A DNA stretch of 64,000 nucleotides from Gamsiella multidivaricata (taxonomy: Eukaryota; Mortierellomycota; Mortierellomycetes; Mortierellales; Mortierellaceae), in the NCBI RefSeq assembly GCF_025024155.1, contig NW_026251724.1, positions 124,001-188,000 on the forward strand, in the 5' to 3' direction. Under the pieces are notes generated by a model. That model was not told where the DNA came from, ran no database searches, and was given only the letters and a program-made list of their open reading frames with translations. Position 1 is the stretch's first letter. Every line of letters starts with the position of its first letter. Positions 55,256 through 64,000 of the stretch are shown here, piece after piece. The position numbers and the translations under genes are program-made.

Positions 55256-58200
55256 CTAGGACCTGAACTTAATGGTAATAGTACCAGCCATCCTAATTCA
55301 TGAGAATAAAAAGAAAACGTCTGTCAGCACCCAAGTCAACAGTTCAGCATTAACAAGAACAGCTCCTCAATGATGGATTCTTACGTTGCATACTGAGAGG
55401 CATGCGAGGAGGTGACCACAATGTCATCGAAACCATCCTTATTCAGATCGTGAACTAGCAACTGCGATCCAAACCGCCCTCTTGAATCCGATCCAATGAA
55501 GCACTGCTTGATCCGATCCTGATCGCTATCATCATCGTCATCGTCGTCCCCGCCATCGCCACGATTTCCATGAACTAGACGTCGACCACGAAGTACAACA
55601 ATGTCTTTTCTTTGCTTCTTTCCGCCTCGTCTACTTCCTCCCCCAACACGGTCGCCACCAGCGCCTTCCCCATCAAGGTCTGGCACCCATTCTAGGATAC
55701 GACCGACCTCAGCTTTCGCGTATGGCTCTGTTAGCCAAAGGCTCTTACCGTCTGTTGAGACCTTCATTGCCGCAGATAAGTGAGCCATTGACTGAGATCC
55801 ATGCAAGTAGTCGCGGACGATTTTAGGATCCGCATCCAAGTCCGAGATCTTGACATCTGAAGCATCAGACAACACGGAAATATCCAAAATCCGAACCATT
55901 CCCGCTTGCCAGTAGCGACCGATCCGTGGAAGGCGGCTCAAAATGTCCTCTGATTGCGATCCGACGACTAAAAGTTCGAGCGGTGCTTCTCCTTTGATCT
56001 GAGAAGAACTCTGAAAGGCGGAGGGCTTTGGGATGCGGTTCATCGCGAGACTGGATCCGAGCTGCTGAAATTTGCTATCGCCGTGGATGGTAAAGACTCT
56101 TTGCGGCGCCTGGAAAGGTGGGGAAGAATTGGAAAAGTCGGGTATGACAAAGCCCTGGATCTTGCCGCGCATAGCCTCCTGTTCCCCTACACCAAACGCG
56201 GGCGACCCAACCACCAGTATTCTTCGTTCATAGGACTTCTTCATCGCCCGCGATCTGTATTGCTTGGGCTGTATTAAAGGAATCCATGACAAAAGAGAGG
56301 ACAGGCCTGACGTCCCTGAAGTCATCACCTGCTGAACTCTTTGGGAGACAACAGTGAACGCTGCCCCGAACCATCCAAACGGATCCTCACCGAGCAATTC
56401 CCAATCGTGATCCGTGTCCAGCCTATGACCACGGTGCTTGGTCTGAGCCAAGAAAACGAGAATCTTGCCAGCCTGTGGCTTGAACCTCTTCTGAGGGTTT
56501 GTTCTATCTCCATCAGTATCATCGCTGCTAGGATTTGGTGGTGATTTTTCCGTTGTCTCATCGATGCGAGTCGTGGCCATGGGCATTCCAACCACTAGAT
56601 CCACGTACCCAGATCCTGTCAAGTCCAGCCCTTGAAGAATGTATCCCAGCCCTCCGAGAGTATCCATCCCCTTGGGAATCTTCTGCTTCGCATCCTTTGT
56701 ACGGTCGTGGCGGATCACTAGATCTGGCTTCTCGCTCAGTCCAGAACCCTTGTGTCCAAAGTAGACATAGACGGACCCATCGTATTTTAAATCTTTGGCT
56801 CCATGACCAGGCGCACCAATAGCAAGGTCATCAATGCCATCCTGATTAAGATCAACGACTGCAAGGGACCAACCGAACCGGGACTGTGGCTCTTCAGGGT
56901 CACCAAGCAATACACGTGAGGCAATAGATCGAATATCCGTACCGGTTTCGCCATCAAACGATCCTTGGTCGACAAAAAGAGATTGACCAGGCACAATAAA
57001 GACGGATCCTTGAGATGGTAGTAGAGGATCAAAGGTTGCATGTGGTGCTGCCACCACTAGATCAGTGTTTCCATCCCCATCAAAGTCGCCAGTCGCAACC
57101 GCATGTCCAAAAGAGGAGTATTCGATAGGGAGAAAGAGCGTACGCGCCTGTGATTCGAGCTCGTCCGAGAAAGATAAGCAAATGCCAGATCCTTCTGCGT
57201 GCTCTTCCGATTTCAATTGCTGAAGATGTAGCTCTGTCTCTTCTTCCCGTGCACGGCTTTTCCAGGTTAGAGGTTGCTGTGTGGTCGAGTGGGATAACTG
57301 AGTGAATGGACCCCCATCCTTGACGTCTGGCTGTTCTCTGAGCTCGTCCTGAAAAACCTCTTTCGCAGTCTCGGTCTTAATATCCTCATATTTGAGTTTC
57401 TGCTCTTCTTCTAGTTCTGCTCCAAGCATGGAGAATGTGACCATCCCGGTGTCGTCGTCAACTTCGCTTAAGACTCTCAGGCCAGCAAGGCGCAACCGCG
57501 TAACAGCCGAAGGGCCCTCAGTAATGGTGCCGAGCCCATGCTGATGCCTGACTAGTCCCTCGCGTATATTCTCCATTGCGTCCTTGCGCTCTTGCTTTAT
57601 CCGCTCGTCCGAGAGGGCATAGCACATGTCAAACGAGGTGGCCGTACTATTGCTGCTGTTGTTGTTGTCCGGTAATTTGCGCCCCTGGTCCAGATAGTCC
57701 GCAAGGCCATTCCAGCAATCGATAGTCCACCCTGCCATGTCTCGAAGACCTCCCATCGGGTAATTTTCTACCTGTTCAATCAAGAATGGCGACTACAGAC
57801 GGACAAGAAAAGTACGGATCAGCATTCATTTACATGATATTGAGAGTGAATAAAAAAATGAAAAATGTGCGCAGCTACGCTATTACCTTTGATGCATACA
57901 CAGGGAAGAGCTGGGTGCCGAGCCTTGCGTTGGCTTGCGCCCCCGCATAGCCGTTTCGCATGCAGTGACTTAGAACTGGCCCTGGAACGTAATATCCCAT
58001 CCGCTTGTAGATGGCAGAGATGTCTTTGACGGGAACCTTCCAGGAGGTGACAAGATGATCCATCTCGCTCATGTGGCTCAAGACGAATTCGGCGCCAATA
58101 TCAGCCAGTGTGTGTCCCTTGGAATAATCGCCATCAAAGCTCGTGTAGGCCAGTGCCCTGATGAATCCAGCGTCCAGGCCTCGCAGAGCGTGCCAGGACA

Positions 58201-59095
58201 TGTCCCCCAGAGAATGCGACACTGTACCAAACAGGAATACAATCAACGCCTACAATTAATAGGGAGTCCAGGCAAAGTCAGTAGGTAATCGTTCTCGTAA
58301 CAGTACCAACGTGAGATAAAGAGATGCTAAGCTTTTCTTTTTTTTTTTTTTGTTACCTTAGTATGGTCTGTCCAAGGTTTTGGATAAGTCTCGAGGATGT
58401 ACTTGACAGCAGCCTCTGCAAATGGTGGCCAATGTGCCTATCGACGAACGATATAATAAAAGAAGCGTTTATTTTTCAATGTTAGCAAAGTGAGCAGGCG
58501 GCCATATTGAGCACCGCACTTTTTGTTTTGCTGGTGCACGAAGCATTGCTCAGATGGTCGATGAGGATCTTTTTTAAGCCTGTCTTGACTAGTGCTAGTC
58601 GTACAGGGGTTGAGAAAAAGCAGGGCTGCACACCTATTGACACACAGACACACAGACTGTGCTTTGTTGAATGAATTAAAAAAGACATGCTCTTACCTCC
58701 TCCGCAGCCTCGTTCCACAGCTTGCCGATGCAATTGTAGCCCCAGTCAGGGAAGAAGCTACCAGCGAAAAGGGACTCCTTTTGTTCCAGTAGCGGGACGT
58801 AGTCATACAGGCCCTTGGACCAGTTCCCACGCTGGCCCTCTGGGACACTCCATTTTGAGTGTGATTGTGAAGGTGAATACGATTGAGAATGCGAGGGATA
58901 CGAGGATGAATGTGAGTCTGATATTGAGATCCCTGAGAGGAGGATGCGACTGGCGCGGAAGGCGATCTCGTTGTGGATGGTGACACCGCAGCTTTGGACG
59001 ACTGTCCTGTGCGGGTCGAGTGAGACGAGGACAAGAAGCAGGGCCGAGGAGACACTGAGTGTGTGTATAGCGGAGCGCAGAGCAGGTCTTTTCAT
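55256..59095 (-). CDS. GPI-specific phospholipase D
   Basis: Hydrolyses the inositol phosphate linkage of GPI anchors. Exons 59095-58697, 58437-58357, 58249-57887, 57792-55385 and 55292-55256 join in phase to 1095 residues (human enzyme 840). Layout: signal peptide (SALLLVLVSL), then a zinc-dependent phospholipase C-like domain with SCGVTIHNEIAFRA, FFPDWGYNCIG, AHWPPFAEAAVKYILE, TVSHSLGDMSWHAL and KVPVKDISAIYKRMGYY, then SPFLIEQ leading into an FG-GAP/integrin-like beta-propeller with Asp-rich calcium loops (DFDGDGNTDLVVAAP, DLNQDGIDDLAIGAPGHG, DLTGSGYVDLVVGMP, DLNKDGFDDIVV). The last 12 residues come from a 37-nt exon. Insertions rich in Asp, Gln and Ser lie between blades. Probably secreted or vacuolar. 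Confidence 0.9.
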
Positions 59096-60323
59096 GGCGT
59101 CAGTGACTTGGGTATCATACGGGGGGGTGAGGAAGTGTCGTAGGGAGTTTGAGAGTAGAATGAGAATGAGAATGAGCAGAGTGGAATGAGAACAAAAGGA
59201 ATGAGCCGACAGAGTCGACAGGGACGACGGCGAAAGCGACAGCGGGAAGTGGGCGCAATAGTGCGAAGTATTGTACTTATTCATGTACGTATATATCCAA
59301 CCTACGGCCCTCTCTTATGGCGAGGGCGAATGACCGCAGGTCGCCGCTCCGACTCCCTCCCGCTCTTTGAAAGAAAGTGCAATGATCATCATTCACCCCC
59401 CCTTTTTGCGTGTGCAAGTAAGGATGTCACTCCTTACTCCTTTTGAATATCTCTTCTTCGCGGTCTGGCATCTTTCCAACCTCAGTGGACATGCGTGCAT
59501 GCTCCCATCCTTCGAGCCAATGGTGTCATGATTATCTTGCCCCAAAATCACAATGCCCAAACTCAATGCCAATTAGGTTAATATAGAGCCTCTCCGTTCC
59601 TACATGCGCGACGCGGATTGCTTGCCGGAAACGCCTGAAATCCATAAAAAGATATTCAAGCATTCAAGCACTGCTTCTACTCCTCCCATCGTACTTTTGC
59701 AGATGCATGTACCACACCATTGGTCCGTTGCTCTCATGCCCCCATGCACGCACACATAAGCAAGAAGGATGGTGATACTCTTTGTGCCACGATGTGACAA
59801 GCCCTTGGCTGGCGCTCTTCTTGCCTGCGCTTTTTTGTTTTTGTTGCTTCTTTTCATCTGCTGCTTCAGTTGCTACTTTCGTGATTCGACATGGGACGAA
59901 TCACACATTAGTTTTGCTCGCAATGGTGTTTTGTTTGAATATCTGAAGCGCGACCCAAACAGAGCGTGCAAAAGGAAAACGAGACTCATCTTCATGCGTT
60001 CGCGTCCTCTCCTTGGTCTATATATGTACAAGGCTTCCGATGGCGGACACCCATGATCTCAGCCCTTTACGCGATTCTCTTTTTCCATGTTCTCTGAAAG
60101 ACGTCTGCTGATACCCTCACACATGCAGCGACAAGGCGCGGTTTTATTTTCTTCTCTTTGTGGTCACCGGTGCAAACATGCAGTCTTACTTGACTTCTTT
60201 CGCACCTAAAAGACAATGTTACTTACTCCTAATGGAACTAGGTTGCTTTCATTCCAGGCCTCTTTTGTGGTCGCCAGATAGTCTCCCAAGGGTCACTCGA
60301 CCCCCCGATGCTGCCTCTGTTGA
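59096..60323. other. Intergenic region
   Basis: Upstream of the phospholipase gene and downstream of the next minus-strand ORF. C/T-rich plus-strand stretches near 60330 continue from the coding sequence. No gene, repeat or RNA seen. Confidence 0.5.
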
Positions 60324-61595
60324 CTATACCTCCTTACTCTCTCGCGCACTCTCCCACGTTTCTTCTTCACCCTTCTCCTCCTCATCCTCAGGGAGCGCTG
60401 GGAATGAGACCACGCTGCTCTTATCGAGAAGTCTATTGCGCAGGTAGTTAGGTGGAATCGGTGGGAGTGGTCTCGACGGTACATGTGGATACATAGTGGT
60501 CGTCTGAATATTGGGCTTCAACATCCACAACCTTTGCGTCAAAATACCTTCATCACTACCATTGACCACACTGCTGCATCGACTAATCACTCCTTGTTTT
60601 ACATCCGCAGCAATCTCGCTATTCACGTTTCTAGCCGTCAATGCCGAAAGTATGGGAATCGCATCGGATGTCGTCTTGTGCACTGGTGGGACTATCACCG
60701 TAGCCGTGCTTTGTTGTTCAGTTGCTCCGCAACTGTTCCAGTCCACGCCAATCGACTTTTCTGGGACAACTGACCTGAGGTACACTGTCGGATCCCATCT
60801 CTCCATTGCCCTCATACACTGCTCTCGATCTAGGATCAGTCGCCACTCCAGCTCCAATTGCAACCGAAAAATAGCTGCTACCTCATCGTCAGCACTACCA
60901 CTGGCACCTATGTCCATAGGACTAATGGGAGGGGAGATCGTAGTCGGCGCGTCGGCGCTATCGATGCCTGCGCACAATTGTTTTTCACAGCGTACGAGTC
61001 CTTCTTCTCTTTCGCGGGATTCAGCCGGCTCAATATGAATGCCGTTGTAGTCGCTACACAACGATCCTTGATGATAGATATTCAAGCTCATTGTGTATGG
61101 ACTGGTCGGATAGGACGATTGGGTATAATCGCATCCACAATTGCCATCCTCATCCTCACAGGCATCCTCATAGGCATCCTCCGAGGGATTGTGAGCACGA
61201 CGGCGGTTACGACTGCTGCAGCCGCAGATCCAGCTAGCAATTTTGTTGAGGAAGACTGGCTCTTTGGGAGGATTGATTTTCAGCCTTAGGAAGGGCTCTA
61301 GCGCCTGCCCGGCTCTTGATGGGACCTTGGTTTTCATGCCTGGTGGGACTGGAAGAGTTACTATCGCGTGCTGTTGTGGTTTTGGGAGGAGTTTGGGAGA
61401 ATGATGTTGAGCGCTCAGCAGCGGGTGATAAGTCGAATATATACATCGCTGAAGCTGTTTCTGGTGGCCCTTCAGTCTTGAAATAGTGGGTACAAAGATG
61501 CAAGCCTTTAGGAAATAAAATATTACCAGCCTGAGAGCTGGAGATGAGTCAGGGACTCCTTCGCATTTATAAGTCCTGTCGTCGCTATTGCGCAC
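60324..61595 (-). CDS. Hypothetical protein
   Basis: Open frame of 423 codons without recognised domain. The start is uncertain: the first 70 codons are odd in composition and include a possible donor (GTAATA near 61525), so the true start may be the ATG at about 61338 (MKTKVPSRAGQALEPFL). Visible traits are a short Cys cluster (WICGCSSRNRRRAH), an acidic stretch (EDAYEDACEDEDGNCGCD), a likely helix (IFRLQLELEWRLILDREQCM), and a Pro-rich C-terminal patch (SRPLPPIPPNY) that could bind an SH3 or WW domain. Function unknown. Confidence 0.5.
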   Translation of the reverse strand: MRNSDDRTYKCEGVPDSSPALRLVIFYFLKACIFVPTISRLKGHQKQLQRCIYSTYHPLLSAQHHSPKLLPKPQQHAIVTLPVPPGMKTKVPSRAGQALEPFLRLKINPPKEPVFLNKIASWICGCSSRNRRRAHNPSEDAYEDACEDEDGNCGCDYTQSSYPTSPYTMSLNIYHQGSLCSDYNGIHIEPAESREREEGLVRCEKQLCAGIDSADAPTTISPPISPMDIGASGSADDEVAAIFRLQLELEWRLILDREQCMRAMERWDPTVYLRSVVPEKSIGVDWNSCGATEQQSTATVIVPPVHKTTSDAIPILSALTARNVNSEIAADVKQGVISRCSSVVNGSDEGILTQRLWMLKPNIQTTTMYPHVPSRPLPPIPPNYLRNRLLDKSSVVSFPALPEDEEEKGEEETWESARESKEV

Positions 61596-62354
61596 GAATA
61601 CATACTGCGGTATTACGTGTGGCTATTTACACTGTTGCTGTTGCTGTTACTGGTGTTGTTGTCGCTGTTGTTGTTGCTGTCGTTGTTGTTGTTGTTGTTG
61701 TTGCCAATCTTGATTGAATCCATTATGGTTGTCTTTGCCCGAGCATAGGTTAGTGTTTAGCAATACATTACAAATGAACCAATGGACTCCGGGTTCAACA
61801 CCAACGAGAGAAAACAAAGAGGACATAAAGGGTTAGCAGCATTGTCCAATGTCAAAAGCTGCAACAGACGAAGCAAAGTGAATGAAGGAGGAACTTGAAG
61901 CACACAGTCAGAAAGACGCGCTCCTCTTTCCGCCTCCCTGCCGCGTACTAAACAGGATTCGCTGAAAAAGAATCAGTACGTAAAGGATAAAGAGAAAGAA
62001 GAAAACGAGAGAGGGAGAGAGAAAGAGAGAGACGAAGAAGGGCGGTGTGCAGAGAGGGACAGGAGAAAAATAACACGGTGCGGAAAGAGAGAAAGAAGGT
62101 GAGGGAAGAGAACCCCTAACTTACCAGTCAGCGACGCGTTGATTCACGCAACCATATGGTCCCTGGACTTATGCTGCCGAGTGTGACGAGGCGGTTGGTG
62201 TAAGGCAAGAGATGATTGAAAATGAGAGGGAGTCAGGGTCGACCAGTCTCAGGAAAATTTTTCAGGAACAGGGCGGAAAGAAATTATGCAGGGACAGGGC
62301 GGTTGGGCACAGGGAAAAAAAATTATGCAGGGACAGGGTGGTGCAGAACCATTG
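61596..62354. other. Intergenic region with TTG repeat, GA-rich tract and direct repeat
   Basis: Interrupted TTG/CTG repeats at about 61632-61705, a purine-rich GAGA tract at about 61985-62100, and two copies of AAATTATGCAGGGACAGGG about 39 bp apart (62281-62299 and 62320-62338). No coding signal recognised. The direct repeat sits at the 3' edge of the decayed reading frames that follow. Confidence 0.5.
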
Positions 62355-62981
62355 CTACCATGCGACATTGTCCGTCCACAACACACCGTTTTCATCCTCG
62401 ATTTCCACGGTGTGCTCCAGTAGCCTTTGCGGCTCCTTTTTTGTCTCGGCTGCTACCCGGAAAACAGCTTCATCGGTCCCGACCATGGTCCTCGTAGGTC
62501 CTTCGGTGCAGCGAATTTGGGCTTCCAGCCTCAGCTCCTCCAGTTCCTTTCGTTTTTCAAAGGCTATCTCCCCATGCAACTTCCCCAGCGACACGACTGC
62601 GGCAAAAGAGCGTTCCCTGGCGGGCGCCACTTGGTGTCATTCGTCTTTATCCACCATGGTGAAGTCCTTGGCGTCCTCGTCCAATACCTGCTGGTATGCA
62701 GCCTTCCTCATGCCCTGTAGTCCTTGGTGTGGGTGATAAACGCTCGATGGTCCACCATTCGATCCAGAAACAGGAAGTGCACCGGTCCCGTTAGTTCTGC
62801 TCTGCGCCGCTGGCTGGAACGGTGTGCTGTCCTTGCATGGTTCCTTTATGTTTTTTGAAATCGTTTGACTTCCTCTATCTTGGTCGTAAGGGGTGTAACA
62901 AGTGGGGTTGTGTGAAATGTAGCGTACGTAGCCTGCGTCTTTTTTTAAAAAAAAAAATTGCTGGCAATTTAATAGAGGCAT
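62355..62981 (-). pseudogene. Decayed reading frame of unknown origin
   Basis: Two open stretches (62981-62640 and 62636-62355) lie in one frame separated by TGA (62637-62639). The joined reading has protein-like composition: a Ser/Pro/Gly-rich part ending DEDAKDFTMVDKDE, then VAPARERSFAAVVSLGKLHG, and a charged helix-like segment (FEKRKELEELRLEAQIRC). No domain recognised. Its neighbour upstream on the same strand resembles a retroelement C-terminus, so it may belong to the same degenerate element; a host gene with an unseen intron is the alternative. Confidence 0.35.
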
Positions 62982-63192
62982 TTTTTTTTTTTATAACAAC
63001 TTGTCTCTCGAGTCAATTGACTCTGCGAATCTATCAGACTAACTAGCAAAGATCTACTATCGCTGTCCTCACCACCAAAGCGGAACCGATCCACAGTCGC
63101 CAAAAGACAGGTCACATTCCCCGGGCCTGCCCCTAGGGCCTGCGCAACAATTGCCACACCTCATCAGTGTGTTAAAAGCTGAAAACACCTTG

Positions 63193-63819
63193 TTATAAGA
63201 AGGGTATCTTCCCCATCCCCTCCATGGTTGTCAACCGCCTCCTCCCTTGCAGGCAATCCAGCAGCGTCCGATCCGCTGCGTCTGGGTCAAGCACGGGGCC
63301 AGGGCAGCTCCCGTTTACATGGTCAGCGAGTAATGCACCACACGGACATTGGTCATCGTCGCTAATGTATCCATACCCATCACTCCAGTCCCCTCTCGGT
63401 CCCTTGTATGGAGTTCGTTTCATCTTGGCTGTGATCCCCCATTCTCGCTCTCGAGCAATGGTGGCCTTGCAGCGTGGTTTCCAGATCAGCTCCGTAGCTT
63501 TCTCCTCAATAAAGCCGACGAACTTGTGAATGACCTGGCGCGCAATCGACGATGGCGAGGTAAATAGACTGCCCCACTCCTTGATAAGGCTGACGGGTGT
63601 GATGCCACGGCATAAAACGCTGATGCTCCAGGTCAGATCCGGAGAGCGGTCATAATACTCGTCGCCTTTGAGCATTGATCGGGTCCCGGCGATACAGGAT
63701 AGACCTCGGATGTGGGTCTCGTTGTTAGGACAAACCCATCGAATGGGTTTCGGTGCAGCAGCGGCGGCTCCAGCGCGGGCAAAATTTAATAGAAACAGGA
63801 AATAAAGAAATAAATGCAT
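63193..63819 (-). mobile_element. Possible non-LTR retrotransposon reverse-transcriptase remnant
   Basis: Open frame of 208 codons. It has two Cys/His clusters (WVCPNNETHIRGLSC near residue 30 and CPCGALLADHVNGSC near 165) and a helical stretch with IWKPRCKATIAREREWG, a pattern resembling the C-terminal tail of LINE-type reverse transcriptases, where an IW-x-x-R motif and a zinc-knuckle-like cluster occur. No catalytic RT domain is present, so it would be a fragment. It ends 64 bp from a tRNA gene. The assignment rests on motif resemblance only; an unrelated Cys-containing protein is possible. Confidence 0.35.
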
Positions 63820-63883
63820 GGAAATAATGAAAATTATGGTTATAGAAATATATAGGTTTTAGAAACTGTATTTCTAACGCCAT

Positions 63884-63956
63884 GGGGATCTAGCTCAAAT
63901 GGTAGAGCGCTCGCTTAGCATGCGAGAGGCACTGGGATCGATGCCCAGGTTCTCCA
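63884..63956 (+). tRNA. tRNA-Ala (AGC)
   Basis: 73-nt cloverleaf without intron. The acceptor stem GGGGATC pairs with GTTCTCC and includes the G3:U70 wobble pair, the alanine identity element; one U:U mismatch lies at position 6:67. D-arm with TAGCTCAAATGGTAGAGC (A-box), anticodon stem CTCGC/GCGAG with anticodon AGC at 63917-63919, and T-arm CTGGGATCGATGCCCAG (B-box). Discriminator base A. Confidence 0.97.
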
Positions 63957-63971
63957 AAGTTGTCAGGTATT

Positions 63972-63993
63972 CCTCTTCTCTAACGAGAAGAGG
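63972..63993. other. Perfect hairpin downstream of tRNA-Ala
   Basis: Inverted repeat of 9 bp with a TAAC loop (CCTCTTCTC, TAAC, GAGAAGAGG), starting 15 nt after the tRNA discriminator base. Pol III normally stops at a T run, which I do not see before the window edge, so a role in 3' end formation is only a guess. Confidence 0.5.
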
Positions 63994-64000
63994 CTTTCCT

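Noticed and set aside
62212..62736. 174-codon plus-strand ORF
   Set aside because: Composition is Ser/Thr-biased as expected for an antisense frame; the opposite strand reads more like a protein.
1..64000. TGA reassigned to Trp
   Set aside because: The DUF7137-like gene and the CDK gene end at TGA at the expected family length, so TGA is a normal stop here; the three interrupted frames are better explained by decay or readthrough.
1..64000. CRISPR arrays, operons, ribosome binding sites
   Set aside because: Spliceosomal introns throughout show a eukaryotic genome; the short repeats present are microsatellites or coding repeats.

Overview
The window is nuclear DNA of a filamentous fungus. 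Most genes carry several short GT-AG introns (about 60-150 bp), low-complexity Ser, Gln and His tracts are frequent, and the gene content is fungal: GT15 mannosyltransferase, vacuolar V-ATPase proteolipid, Pho8-type alkaline phosphatase, a DUF7137-like protein and an F-box/LRR remnant. The style (intron-rich, F-box/LRR and SWIM fragments, promethin-like lipid-droplet protein, GPI-PLD) fits an early-diverging lineage such as Mortierellomycota. That placement is an inference; no rRNA marker is present. Exon boundaries below were rebuilt by hand from splice signals, reading phase and family similarity; in the conserved genes every junction keeps frame.

Layout. 1-0.9 kb: 3' part of a GT15 alpha-1,2-mannosyltransferase. 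1.5-3.8 kb: two poorly understood ORFs, one stopped by an in-frame TGA. 3.9-7.9 kb: a 1323-residue disordered protein. 10.4-15.0 kb: a secreted cysteine-rich modular protein with a duplicated four-module block. 16.8-17.7 kb: a promethin/LDAF1-like membrane protein. 17.8-23.7 kb: a 1899-residue arrestin-like protein. 24.8-26.5 kb: a Ser/Thr-rich single-pass membrane protein. 28.3-29.5 kb: a DUF7137-like protein. 30.1-31.5 kb: the checkpoint clamp subunit HUS1, with three ACGCGT boxes upstream. 33.7-38.5 kb: an M1 aminopeptidase. 38.9-41.0 kb: a SWIM-finger fragment and an F-box/LRR gene interrupted by TGA. 41.4-42.8 kb: V-ATPase subunit c. 43.1-44.0 kb: MsrA. 44.7-46.2 kb: a METTL21-type protein methyltransferase. 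46.5-48.7 kb: alkaline phosphatase. 49.1-51.7 kb: a CDK5/Pho85-type kinase with a PCTAIRE helix. 53.2-54.9 kb: CutC. 55.3-59.1 kb: GPI-specific phospholipase D. 60.3-61.6 kb: an unknown protein. 62.3-63.8 kb: decayed, probably retroelement-derived reading frames next to a tRNA-Ala(AGC).

The genes do not form a pathway cluster; they are mainly independent housekeeping loci. Shared themes are the vacuole (V-ATPase c, alkaline phosphatase), cell surface and wall (mannosyltransferase, GPI-PLD, Cys-rich secreted protein, Ser/Thr-rich membrane protein), and stress or genome maintenance (HUS1, MsrA, CutC).

The most novel item is the cysteine-rich secreted protein. Two consecutive exons carry matching four-module blocks, which points to exon duplication, and the donor site at the end of the first block reads AT instead of GT.
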